Assembly: GCA_016213105.1 (NCBI GenBank) | Contig: JACRBN010000005.1 | Span: 62,001-126,000, forward strand | DNA: 64,000 nt | From: Chloroflexota bacterium | GTDB taxonomy: Bacteria; Chloroflexota; Anaerolineae; Anaerolineales; Villigracilaceae | Direction: 5' to 3' | Shown here: one piece after another, positions 26,817-34,583 of the stretch | Layout: the number at the start of each line of letters is the position of its first letter | How positions within the stretch are numbered: the stretch's first letter is position 1 | The notes under the pieces: generated by a model | Seen by the model: the letters and a program-made list of their open reading frames with translations, nothing else | Told to the model about the DNA's origin: nothing | Database searches by the model: none | Position numbers and translations under genes: made by a program

Positions 26817-28748
26817 TTAGATATCTTCCACGTACATTTCAGCGAAGTGTTCCATCAACAGGCGGTGGACGAAGATATATCCGCCACCGACGCGGCGCAG
26901 GAAGATCAGGTCAACGCAGTGATCGAGGAAGGGGACGAGGCTCCACGGGAGGAGGTCGTTGAGGGCAAGGATGATGCGGAGGGTGTAGTGTTGCAGGATG
27001 GCGTAACCACCATAATACAACCCAAATATCAACCCAAATAGCACCAGCCCAAGAATCGGAAAAAATGGTGCTGAAATTAGCATGCCGAATAAACTAAAGG
27101 GAATGCTAAAAATCAGAAAGGTTGAAAAGAAATTCCTTGCTCTCATTACAAGCCTTTGTCCAGGGTATGTTGTTTGATCAACCTGTTTCAAATTCAACCC
27201 ACCAGTGAGAACACTGGGGAGTGTCCCAACCAATCCAACAAAAAGACCGACGATTAGTCCAATAAACGGGCCCCCATACAATCCAAAAATCAATCCAAAA
27301 ACAGCTCCGACCAATAATGACGCTTTCAAGGTTTTCATGGCGTCTCGCCAATTCCAGAACACAGAATCAACAGTGGAAATCTTATAGTTCTTTTCTAGAA
27401 ATAAAAGCCCTAAGATCAATCCCCCGATCACTCCCCAAATAAAATTAATATGAATACTGAAAACTGGAGAAACAAACCATTTGCTAAACAATCCACAAAA
27501 CAGTCCAAAGAATAATTCGTTCATCAACGCAAATGGAAACTGCCCCCCTTTCACCGATTTCCTCCCGTTCAACCAACTTGGTTGCATGTTTTCAAAATAA
27601 TATGGAATATGATCCTGCTCCACAATTTTCATTGCCAACCAATAAAGCCAATACAGTGTATCCAACTTATTGAAAGGCTTATTTTCTGAACGCCGTTCAA
27701 ACATGCGTTCAATATAAGTATCAAAAAGATGTTTGCGCTGCGCCTTCTCATCTCCCGAAACTAACATATCCACATCCTGTTTATCCCGATACGCCATGAG
27801 CATAATGCTCAAAAACAGCGGCGTCTCTGCCATTTCTCTTAGGCTACCGTCTTTTTCAAGCGCCTGCTTAATGCCCGCCATCTCATCCCCAAAGCGATTG
27901 AAGAACTCGGTGATCTGTTTTTGCGTCAACGGCTGGACTTCGATTGCGCCCTCAAAGGATAATTTTGCTTTGAGAGCTGCATAATCCTGGCTGCGGCTGC
28001 ACACGGCAAGGGAGGTCAGGCCGTTTTGTTTTCTAAACTCGTTGATCGCTTCCACGCATTGGACGCGGCTTTCCTGCCGCACTTCATCCAAGCCATCCAG
28101 AAGCAAAAGTAATTTATTGCCCTTTACCCAATCAGGCGCGGTCTTGCGAGGAACGCTGTACAGGTTGTTCAATTCCTGCGCCAGCCAATCGGCGAGGGTG
28201 AGTTTCTCTGTCCACGAGGCGAGGTTGAATACTATTGGGATGGGTTGGGTGAAATCTTCCCTGGCACGCTGAATCAACTGACGGGCGAGTTCCAGCAGCA
28301 TGGTCGTCTTGCCAGAGCCAGGCGCGCCGAGAATCAGCAGGGAACGTCCCATGCCGATGGAGTCGAATATCTCCAGCATGGATGTCCCCGTGGGCAGGGG
28401 TTCGTCGGTGGATTCCTTTTTGATCGCCCACGGATATTTGGTCACTGCTTCGAGGTCTTGTTTGATTCCCAAGTCCAATAATGCCGCGCCGTGCAGGGAT
28501 GCGTCCAGCACGCCTTTGATCCATGCGCTTTCAACGTGTCCAAGCAGGATACGGCGGTTGCGATGCTCGAGGGTTTCGGAGTCGCTTTTGAAGATGTTGA
28601 AGAATTTTTGGATGATGGTCGTCTTGTTGACGGTATTTTCATTCCCCACGATAACAACACTGTCCACGACATTCCCGCCGATGGTGACGCGCTTATCGGC
28701 AGGAGTATTCTCAGTCGCGGGAGGGTCTGACTTTTTATTGGCAGCCAT
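26817..28748 (-). CDS. NACHT-domain NTPase with C-terminal membrane segments
   Basis: In this 643-residue protein, residues about 21-45 are a short GGNV...VIVGNENTV stretch of the type that precedes NACHT domains in many bacterial conflict proteins. The NACHT domain has Walker A GAPGSGKTT (141-149) and Walker B LLLLLDGLDEV (about 212-222). From about 390 to 600 there are several Gly/Phe-rich hydrophobic segments, probably five to seven membrane helices, ending in a HRLLMEHFA motif. Bacterial NACHT proteins are STAND-like defence ATPases. Here the likely output is a membrane effector, perhaps permeabilisation, but that is inference. The leader holds the AGGTCGTATAATAA promoter motif and a GTGGGG/CCCCAC hairpin. 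Confidence 0.83.
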   Translation of the reverse strand: MAANKKSDPPATENTPADKRVTIGGNVVDSVVIVGNENTVNKTTIIQKFFNIFKSDSETLEHRNRRILLGHVESAWIKGVLDASLHGAALLDLGIKQDLEAVTKYPWAIKKESTDEPLPTGTSMLEIFDSIGMGRSLLILGAPGSGKTTMLLELARQLIQRAREDFTQPIPIVFNLASWTEKLTLADWLAQELNNLYSVPRKTAPDWVKGNKLLLLLDGLDEVRQESRVQCVEAINEFRKQNGLTSLAVCSRSQDYAALKAKLSFEGAIEVQPLTQKQITEFFNRFGDEMAGIKQALEKDGSLREMAETPLFLSIMLMAYRDKQDVDMLVSGDEKAQRKHLFDTYIERMFERRSENKPFNKLDTLYWLYWLAMKIVEQDHIPYYFENMQPSWLNGRKSVKGGQFPFALMNELFFGLFCGLFSKWFVSPVFSIHINFIWGVIGGLILGLLFLEKNYKISTVDSVFWNWRDAMKTLKASLLVGAVFGLIFGLYGGPFIGLIVGLFVGLVGTLPSVLTGGLNLKQVDQTTYPGQRLVMRARNFFSTFLIFSIPFSLFGMLISAPFFPILGLVLFGLIFGLYYGGYAILQHYTLRIILALNDLLPWSLVPFLDHCVDLIFLRRVGGGYIFVHRLLMEHFAEMYVEDI

Positions 28749-28762
28749 GAACAGATCTTTTT

Positions 28763-28777
28763 GTGGGGGTGCCCCAC
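28763..28777. other. Short hairpin in NACHT gene leader
   Basis: GTGGGG-GTG-CCCCAC forms a 6-bp perfect stem between the predicted -10 region and the NACHT start codon (28748). It could affect translation. The run of T follows it only on the plus strand, so it is not a terminator for the NACHT transcript. Confidence 0.35.
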
Positions 28778-28784
28778 TTTTTCC

Positions 28785-28798
28785 TTATTATACGACCT
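28785..28798 (-). promoter_or_regulatory. Predicted promoter -10 region of NACHT/DraG/OYE genes
   Basis: On the minus strand this is AGGTCGTATAATAA, identical to the 14-mer before the defence operon (24713-24726), with TATAAT at 28787-28792. It lies about 40 bp from the NACHT start. No clear -35 box is visible. Confidence 0.5.
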
Positions 28799-28947
28799 CT
28801 TTTTAGACCTCAATCTCCAGTTTTTGCCCTTTTGTAAAGAGGATTGATTCCATATATATTCGCACAAGAGCAGTTATCTAAGCATATTCTGCCTGTCTGC
28901 TCTTGGGCGGATTTACACATCCAAACCTTGGAAAAGGGAATGTATGG

Positions 28948-31104
28948 CTAGAGAATATCGCGCGGGATCTCAAGCTCGTTGTTCTGCAAACCATCCTTTT
29001 TGGAGGCTGCTTTCCAGCTGGCGAATTTCTCGCGCAGTTCGGTTTTTAATTCCTGAACCGTTGTGAAAAAAACAGGGGTGGATTTGGGAGCGAGCGCGTA
29101 GGCACTGGGACGCCAAAACAAATTGTTGAGGAATGCCATCTGTTTCTGCTCTTTGGGAAGCAGGAACGCCCTCTGCGTCTCCACGCCCTGGCTCTTGAAA
29201 TGCTCCTGAATGGCCTCCAAGAGTTTTGTGCCCCAGTATTGCCTGCGCCATTGCGGGGTGACGTAGACACCGTCTATGTTGGCGGTGTTGTTTTCCACGC
29301 AGCCGGTCGCAAAGCCGATCAACTCATCCTGCGCGCGCAGGCAGAGGATGGCGCGATGGGTCTGGGCGAGAAGCGCCTGCCAGTCTGCTGTGACGGGGAA
29401 AGCGCTGAGTTTGGGCAGGTCGCTTTCGGCGGCGGGGGAGATGGAAAACAAATCGGGGATGGCCACTGATTTCGTAAAGCGCCGCTTCAAGGTCAGGAAG
29501 AGGCCTGGGAGTAAGGGGAGAGCCAGAACAGCCAGGACCACCATCCCAGAAAACTGGAAGTATGGATCGCTGGAACGCAGGAGCGGCACGGATACGAGGA
29601 TCATGTTGTAGGTGAAGTGCGCCATGATGGTGGTGAACAGGTCGAACTTCAGGAAGATGACGCCCATGATGATGGCGTGGATGGTCAGCTCGATGCCGCG
29701 CGCGTAAATGGGATAGGACACGTAACTGGTGTGGGCAAAAGCCCAAAGCACGCCAGGGATCAAAACCGCCAGCCAGCGCTGCCTGGGGAAGATCCACAGG
29801 AAAAAGGAGATGCCGATCAGGCGGAACAGCAATTCCTCGGTCAGTGCGGCGTTGAGACCGGTGTCGAACGCCAACAGGAAGGGGAAGGGCGTGGCGTAGG
29901 CGTCGCTGTATTCAGCGTTGACGGGCGACCACCAGCCCAGCACCTTGGTGGCGAAGATGTAGAACATCACGACATACCCAAGATCGAATCCGCCAAGCGC
30001 CAGCCCGCGCCAGGCGGAGCGGCTGAACTCGATCCAGCGATTGGGACCGCGCGCCAGGATGCGGTCCTGGGTGTGCCAGACCAGCTTGGAGATTCCCTGT
30101 CCGCCTCCCCAGCCAACAAAAACCTGCAGGGAATAAAAGAGAGCCGTAAACAGGGCGCCAACCACAGCCATGACCCAGAAGAGGGTGTAATCCTGGGTAG
30201 TGGTGTAGTAGGAGCGATAGAGCGGAATGAGATTGAGCGCGGCCGCCAGGCTGACAGCGGCAGATAACAGGGCTGGAAGCAGGATGCGCCGCAAGTCGGG
30301 TCGGGCGATGGTGATACCCGCAGCGGCGATCATCACGAAACCGCCAAATCCCAGGAGCAGGGCGAGGCCGTTAATGAATCCAGCGCGGTTGCGTTCGGCG
30401 GCAAAATCGCGGCTGAAGGTTTCGGGGACCTTGATCCAATATCTCAAATTGCCCACCTGGTCGCCCTGTATGCTGACCGAGTACCGCAGCTCGCTCTCGC
30501 CCGCCGAGAATGAACGGGATTTCCAGACGAAGGTGTGGTCTACGCGGCCCGCAGGCATGGCCTGGCTGGAGGCTTCGACCCGCTCCCAATCGGCGGCGTC
30601 CCAGTTCGAATTTTGGGTGAGGAAATCTTCCGCAGTGACCTGGGCCTGTTCGATCGGGATGGATGCGCCAGGCGCATCTTCGGCGATGATGTGATTGAAC
30701 CCGAGGAATTCGCCTTGGGGCGAGAAACGGATGTTGTACTCTTCCTTTTCAAGCGGCTTGAACCAGCGCGCGCTCCAATAGTGGAGCGGCCACTTTTCAT
30801 TTGCAAGGCGAAGGTTAGTTTCTTCGACGCCCAGGCTACGCTGGAGATAGAAGGACGCCAGGTTGTCTTCATTGAAGGCCAGGGCAAATTCATATCCTGC
30901 GGACGAGAAACCCAATTGGCGCAGTTGGGCTTCGGCGAGCTGGCTGATCTGCTCGCGTGAGTATTTCAAGTCAATGGCCGCGCTGGGCAGGGCGCGGTCG
31001 TAGAATGACAGGAACAGGATGATCCCGATCACTCCGAGCAGGGTGATGAGCAATTCAAGCCAGATGGCTTTGTTTTGATGGGTGACTGGATGGGTTTGGT
31101 TCAT
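28948..31104 (-). CDS. CPBP-family intramembrane protease fused to C-terminal GNAT acetyltransferase
   Basis: This 718-residue protein has AGGGAG about 5 bp before its ATG. An N-terminal membrane helix (about 12-30) precedes a soluble region of about 200 residues. A multi-pass membrane region (about 240-550) follows with the CPBP/Abi protease motif TEELLFR near 425 and downstream AFAH and HFTYN histidines that complete the active site. Residues about 585-690 look like a GNAT domain: GFATGCVENNTANIDGVYV then WRRQYWGTKLLEAI, the acetyl-CoA loop region. CPBP proteases cleave within the membrane and include bacteriocin-immunity (Abi) proteins. I do not know the substrate. Another TATAAT-type box lies at 31159-31164 upstream. 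Confidence 0.82.
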   Translation of the reverse strand: MNQTHPVTHQNKAIWLELLITLLGVIGIILFLSFYDRALPSAAIDLKYSREQISQLAEAQLRQLGFSSAGYEFALAFNEDNLASFYLQRSLGVEETNLRLANEKWPLHYWSARWFKPLEKEEYNIRFSPQGEFLGFNHIIAEDAPGASIPIEQAQVTAEDFLTQNSNWDAADWERVEASSQAMPAGRVDHTFVWKSRSFSAGESELRYSVSIQGDQVGNLRYWIKVPETFSRDFAAERNRAGFINGLALLLGFGGFVMIAAAGITIARPDLRRILLPALLSAAVSLAAALNLIPLYRSYYTTTQDYTLFWVMAVVGALFTALFYSLQVFVGWGGGQGISKLVWHTQDRILARGPNRWIEFSRSAWRGLALGGFDLGYVVMFYIFATKVLGWWSPVNAEYSDAYATPFPFLLAFDTGLNAALTEELLFRLIGISFFLWIFPRQRWLAVLIPGVLWAFAHTSYVSYPIYARGIELTIHAIIMGVIFLKFDLFTTIMAHFTYNMILVSVPLLRSSDPYFQFSGMVVLAVLALPLLPGLFLTLKRRFTKSVAIPDLFSISPAAESDLPKLSAFPVTADWQALLAQTHRAILCLRAQDELIGFATGCVENNTANIDGVYVTPQWRRQYWGTKLLEAIQEHFKSQGVETQRAFLLPKEQKQMAFLNNLFWRPSAYALAPKSTPVFFTTVQELKTELREKFASWKAASKKDGLQNNELEIPRDIL

Positions 31105-31196
31105 GGTTACTCCCTTTAGCGGCAGCGCTAAATTGCATTTGAGACCTGATGTTTCTTTATTATATCGTTATGCAGCAGGGATTATGCCTCCTCCTA

Positions 31197-31225
31197 TTGC
31201 CCGCCTCTCCAACCTGTTGTATAGT
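31197..31225 (+). promoter_or_regulatory. Predicted sigma70-type promoter of the NACHT-FGE operon
   Basis: TTGCCC (31197-31202) and TATAGT (31220-31225) are 17 bp apart, about 40 bp before the first NACHT-FGE start. It is the only plausible pair I see in this 160-bp divergent intergenic region. Confidence 0.45.
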
Positions 31226-31265
31226 TGATGTATCTTCGCAAAACGGGACGAAAGCAGGGTGACCC

Positions 31266-34001
31266 ATGACCGAAATCGAGCGACTCAAAAAAGAACTGCA
31301 AGAAATCGCGAAAGAGCTAAAAAAACTCGAAAGAAACAGTAGAGCTTACAAAGCCTTGATTGAGCAGGGGAATCAGATGTACGAGGAGTTGAAACAGCAA
31401 GAAGCTGTATTAGAAGGCTCGGGTGCGATTGCGCAGGGGGATGGCGCAACCGCTGCGGGCGAGGGTGCGACCGTGATCCAGGAATCGATCATTGTCAACG
31501 CGGAGAAGGGGGCACGGGTTGTCATCGGAACGGAACCCGTCAAAATGTCCAGTAAGATGCGGGCGACGGCCTTGGGGCGTTACCTCGAACACATCATCGC
31601 GCATAACCGCTATTTGCAATTGCAGGGGATCCGCTCCGGGGGAAAGTTGGTCAACATCGAGTTGGAGCATATCTACATCACGTTGCGCACGACTCAACAA
31701 CGTACCATCCAGGCGGTAGAAAACTGGCTGCACGAAGAAGCGGGGCTGGCGCCTGGCGAAATGGGGCGCATGAAGATCGAGTGTTCGACTTTGCGCGAAA
31801 CCATTTCAGTGACCGTTGACCAGGCGCTGGCAGATAACCAGCACATGGTCATCCTGGGCGATCCTGGCTCGGGCAAGACCACCCTGCTGCGGTATCTGGC
31901 TCTGTTGTACGGGCGGGACCTGGCGGAAGGCGCGAAGAGTGTCCAGGAAAAGCTGAAATTGAATGAGGCGGGTTATTTGCCTGTCTTGTTGCAGCTGCGC
32001 CAGTTCGGTTCGTTCCTGAAAGAACATCGCACCAAGGATGACGGCACGGAAGGGCATGGTGTGTTGTTGGAGTTTCTCTTCCGCGCCTTGAAAGGGTTTC
32101 GGATCGACCTGCCGGATGATTTCTTCGATGCGTATTTCCAAAGCGGCAAGGCGGTGATCCTGCTGGACGGCATGGACGAAGTCGCGGATCCTGACCTGCG
32201 CGCGCGGGTGGCGCGCATGGTGGAAGCCTTTACGCTGGGGTATCCGAAATGCAGGTTTGTGATCACCAGCCGCGTGGTGGGCTATACAGGCGCATCCCGC
32301 CTAACGGGTGATTATGTCACCACCACAGTGCGTGACTTTTTGCTGGCCGATGTGGAGCAGTTCCTCAAGCACTGGCACAGGCTGGTGGCAGTGGGACAAC
32401 TAGGGCCTGGCGAAAGCGCGGATACCTTTGCCGCTTCGCAAACGGGACAGTTGATGACCGCCATTCGCGGCAATGAGCGCATCCGCGACCTGGCGATCAA
32501 CCCGCTCTTGCTGACGGTGATCGCGCTGGTGCATCGAGACCGTGTGAAACTGCCTGACCGCCGCGCCGAACTGTATGCCGAAGCTGTGGATGTGCTGCTC
32601 GGCAAATGGGACGAGGCGCGCGGCGTGGGCGCTGCCTCCATTTTGGAAGACCGCCCGTTCGAAGTGGGGGACAAACGCCTGATGCTGCAGACCCTGGCTC
32701 TGTGGATGCACGAACGCGGGCAAAAGGAAGTGACGCAGGCCGAGTTATTTGCCTTTCTTGAAAGGCAATTTGCGGGCATGGCTCCCGACCCGCAGAAACG
32801 GCGCATGGCGATTGAAAGATTTCAGCGTGTGATCGAGGAACGCACAGGTTTGCTCTCGGCGCGCGGCGAAGGCGTATACGCTTTTTCGCATTTGACCTTT
32901 CAGGAATACCTGGCGGCGATGGCCATCGCTGCGCGTGACGATTATGTGGAATATGTTTTGCGAAATAGTGACAGCGAGTGGTGGCGGGAAGTCATTCTTC
33001 TTACGGCGGGTTTCCTGAGTTCGATGAGTTATGAACGTACCACCAAATTGGTGCGCGCAATTGCAGAAAAGAAGAAAGAACCCGTGCAATATCACAACCT
33101 TGTATTGGCTTCGGAATGTATACGTGATGCGGGCTCTAATCGTTTGGATGCAAAAATTGATGAGTATATAAAGAAACAGATACGAAAATCGTTGGATATT
33201 CCCCCGCACGCATTGAATACTTTTGAACGCAGGATTCTGCGCAAACAAAAACCTGATTGGATGGAGCGCCGCGCACAGGCGATTGAAACATTGGTTCGTG
33301 CAGGTGCTGGGTATTGGTATCCGCCTTACGGGGAACCAGAATGGATCAAAATCCCCTTTGGAAAATTCTGGATGGGTGAGGAGAATGAAATCCATTCGGT
33401 TGAATTACCGGAGTTTCAAATTGCGCGTGTTCCAATCACAAATGCCCAATATGCTTTGTTTGAGCAAGACGCAAAATATAAAGCGCCAAAGGATTGGGAA
33501 GACAATCGTCTGCCAAAGGGCAAAGAGAGTCATCCTGTGGTGAATGTGACCTGGTACGATGCCATCCAGTATTGTGAATGGTTGAGTGGAAAAACAGGAA
33601 AATCGATCACCCTGCCCAGCGAAGCGGAATGGGAGAAGGCCGCGCGCTCGGATGACAAACGCGAATACCCCTGGGGAACATGGCAGGAGTATCGTGCGAA
33701 TACAGAGGAACTCGGTCTTGGAGAGACAACGCCCGTGGGCATCTTTTTGGAAGGCGCAAGCCCTTATGGATTGTTGGATATGAGCGGCAATGTCTGGGAG
33801 TGGACGAGAACCAATTACAGCACAGGCAAAGATGACTTGGAGACAAATGACACCCGTGTCCTTCGCGGCGGTTCCTTCAGCTATGCTGCGTCCGACGCTC
33901 GTTGCGCCTTCCGCCGCAGGAACGGCTCGGGCCACAGGCTCAGGAACATCGGGTTTCGAGTTGTTGTGGTCTCCCCAGCTCTTCCATCACGACGACTCTG
34001 A
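31266..34001 (+). CDS. NACHT ATPase with diversified C-terminal FGE-sulfatase domain (DGR target 1)
   Basis: This 911-residue protein opens with a coiled coil (about 1-50). A Gly-rich GSGAIAQGDGA stretch (about 55-75) leads to a NACHT domain with Walker A GDPGSGKTT (about 198-206) and Walker B VILLDGMDEV (about 297-306). A helical region contains the NACHT-associated FSHLTFQEYLA motif near 545. From about 690 to the end is a formylglycine-generating-enzyme/sulfatase-modifying-factor fold (LPSEAEWEKA, MSGNVWEW, RGGSF, GFRVV). This C-type-lectin-like fold is a usual acceptor of DGR mutation. Residues 872-895 are the variable window. A ligand-binding sensor fused to a STAND-like switch is inferred. 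Two paralogues follow on the same strand. I see no reason to assume it makes formylglycine. Confidence 0.87.
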   Translation: MTEIERLKKELQEIAKELKKLERNSRAYKALIEQGNQMYEELKQQEAVLEGSGAIAQGDGATAAGEGATVIQESIIVNAEKGARVVIGTEPVKMSSKMRATALGRYLEHIIAHNRYLQLQGIRSGGKLVNIELEHIYITLRTTQQRTIQAVENWLHEEAGLAPGEMGRMKIECSTLRETISVTVDQALADNQHMVILGDPGSGKTTLLRYLALLYGRDLAEGAKSVQEKLKLNEAGYLPVLLQLRQFGSFLKEHRTKDDGTEGHGVLLEFLFRALKGFRIDLPDDFFDAYFQSGKAVILLDGMDEVADPDLRARVARMVEAFTLGYPKCRFVITSRVVGYTGASRLTGDYVTTTVRDFLLADVEQFLKHWHRLVAVGQLGPGESADTFAASQTGQLMTAIRGNERIRDLAINPLLLTVIALVHRDRVKLPDRRAELYAEAVDVLLGKWDEARGVGAASILEDRPFEVGDKRLMLQTLALWMHERGQKEVTQAELFAFLERQFAGMAPDPQKRRMAIERFQRVIEERTGLLSARGEGVYAFSHLTFQEYLAAMAIAARDDYVEYVLRNSDSEWWREVILLTAGFLSSMSYERTTKLVRAIAEKKKEPVQYHNLVLASECIRDAGSNRLDAKIDEYIKKQIRKSLDIPPHALNTFERRILRKQKPDWMERRAQAIETLVRAGAGYWYPPYGEPEWIKIPFGKFWMGEENEIHSVELPEFQIARVPITNAQYALFEQDAKYKAPKDWEDNRLPKGKESHPVVNVTWYDAIQYCEWLSGKTGKSITLPSEAEWEKAARSDDKREYPWGTWQEYRANTEELGLGETTPVGIFLEGASPYGLLDMSGNVWEWTRTNYSTGKDDLETNDTRVLRGGSFSYAASDARCAFRRRNGSGHRLRNIGFRVVVVSPALPSRRL
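33879..33950 (+). other. DGR-like variable region 1 (VR1)
   Basis: These 24 codons lie between GGTTCCTTC and GGGTTTCGAG. Aligned without gaps to VR2 and VR3, differences occur at 28 of 72 positions, almost all first or second codon bases, while invariant blocks such as GCTCGTTGC stay fixed. At 21 of the 28 variable positions at least one copy has A. The pattern fits mutagenised copies of an AAY-rich template. Confidence 0.85.
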
Positions 34002-34110
34002 TTTCTGGCGCTCCGGACTCTGGGGCTCTGGAGTCTCTGCACTCCGGTTGAGCAAGACCAGCCGATTGAAACAAGACAGGGTTTCCCCGCGAAGCGGGGC
34101 CGCGTTAAAA
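33951..34110 (+). repeat. Conserved 160-bp VR-downstream repeat, copy 1 (IMH-like, with hairpin)
   Basis: The repeat starts at GGGTTTCGAG directly after VR1, passes the stop codon (33999-34001) and ends at GTTAAAA. By eye it differs from copy 2 at one base and from copy 3 at four. It contains the CCCCGC-GAA-GCGGGG hairpin (34085-34099). An invariant segment plus hairpin just 3' of the variable window is what a DGR needs for initiation of mutagenic homing. Confidence 0.85.
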
Positions 34111-34127
34111 ATTTTAGGAGGCACACC

Positions 34128-34583
34128 ATGATCGAAATTCCCGCACTCGTCACCACAGCCTGGACTATGCTCCAGCCGTACCTGCCTGTGATCGCCACGA
34201 AAGCCGCGGAGGGGCTGGGCCAGACCGCCGTGGTCAAAGTTTGGTCAACGATTGAAAAGCGATTCGAGGCCAAGCCCGCCGCAAAGGAAGCCCTGACCGA
34301 TCTGCTCAAGACCCCGCAGGATGCCGATGTACAGGGCGCCTTCCGCTCGCAGTTGAAGAAACTGCTGGAGGAAGATCACGCCTTCGCGGGCGACCTGGCC
34401 CAACTGCTTCAATCCGCTGGCAGTGATTACAAGGCCCAGGTCATCGGCGATGGCGCGATTGCCCAGGGAGAGGGTGCCATTGCCGTGGGAAAGGGCGCTG
34501 TTCACATTGGCGGAAACGCCTCGGGCAATACCATCGTCACAGGCGATAAGAATTCAGTCAACACTGAGAAGAAAAAGAGATGA
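34128..34583 (+). CDS. Small effector-associated-type adaptor protein with GAIAQG repeat tail
   Basis: In this 151-residue protein, residues about 1-105 are helical, with an Ala-rich N-terminus and an RSQLKKLLEED helix pair. This arrangement is familiar from N-termini of bacterial NACHT, CHAT and protease conflict proteins. Residues about 107-140 form a Gly-rich repeat (GDGAIAQGEGAIAVGKGAV, then GGNASGNTIVTGD) matching the Gly-rich stretches of the adjacent NACHT-FGE proteins. It has a textbook SD (AGGAGG, 6 bp). Its stop overlaps the start of the second NACHT-FGE gene (ATGA), so the two are translationally coupled. It probably pairs with that ATPase through the shared motif. No enzymatic residues are visible, and I know no named family for it. 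Confidence 0.75.
   Translation: MIEIPALVTTAWTMLQPYLPVIATKAAEGLGQTAVVKVWSTIEKRFEAKPAAKEALTDLLKTPQDADVQGAFRSQLKKLLEEDHAFAGDLAQLLQSAGSDYKAQVIGDGAIAQGEGAIAVGKGAVHIGGNASGNTIVTGDKNSVNTEKKKR

Noticed and set aside
33300-34001. Active formylglycine-generating enzyme
   Set aside because: The fold signature is present, but fusion to NACHT and the variable window point to ligand binding. No sulfatase gene is nearby and I could not identify the catalytic Cys pair.
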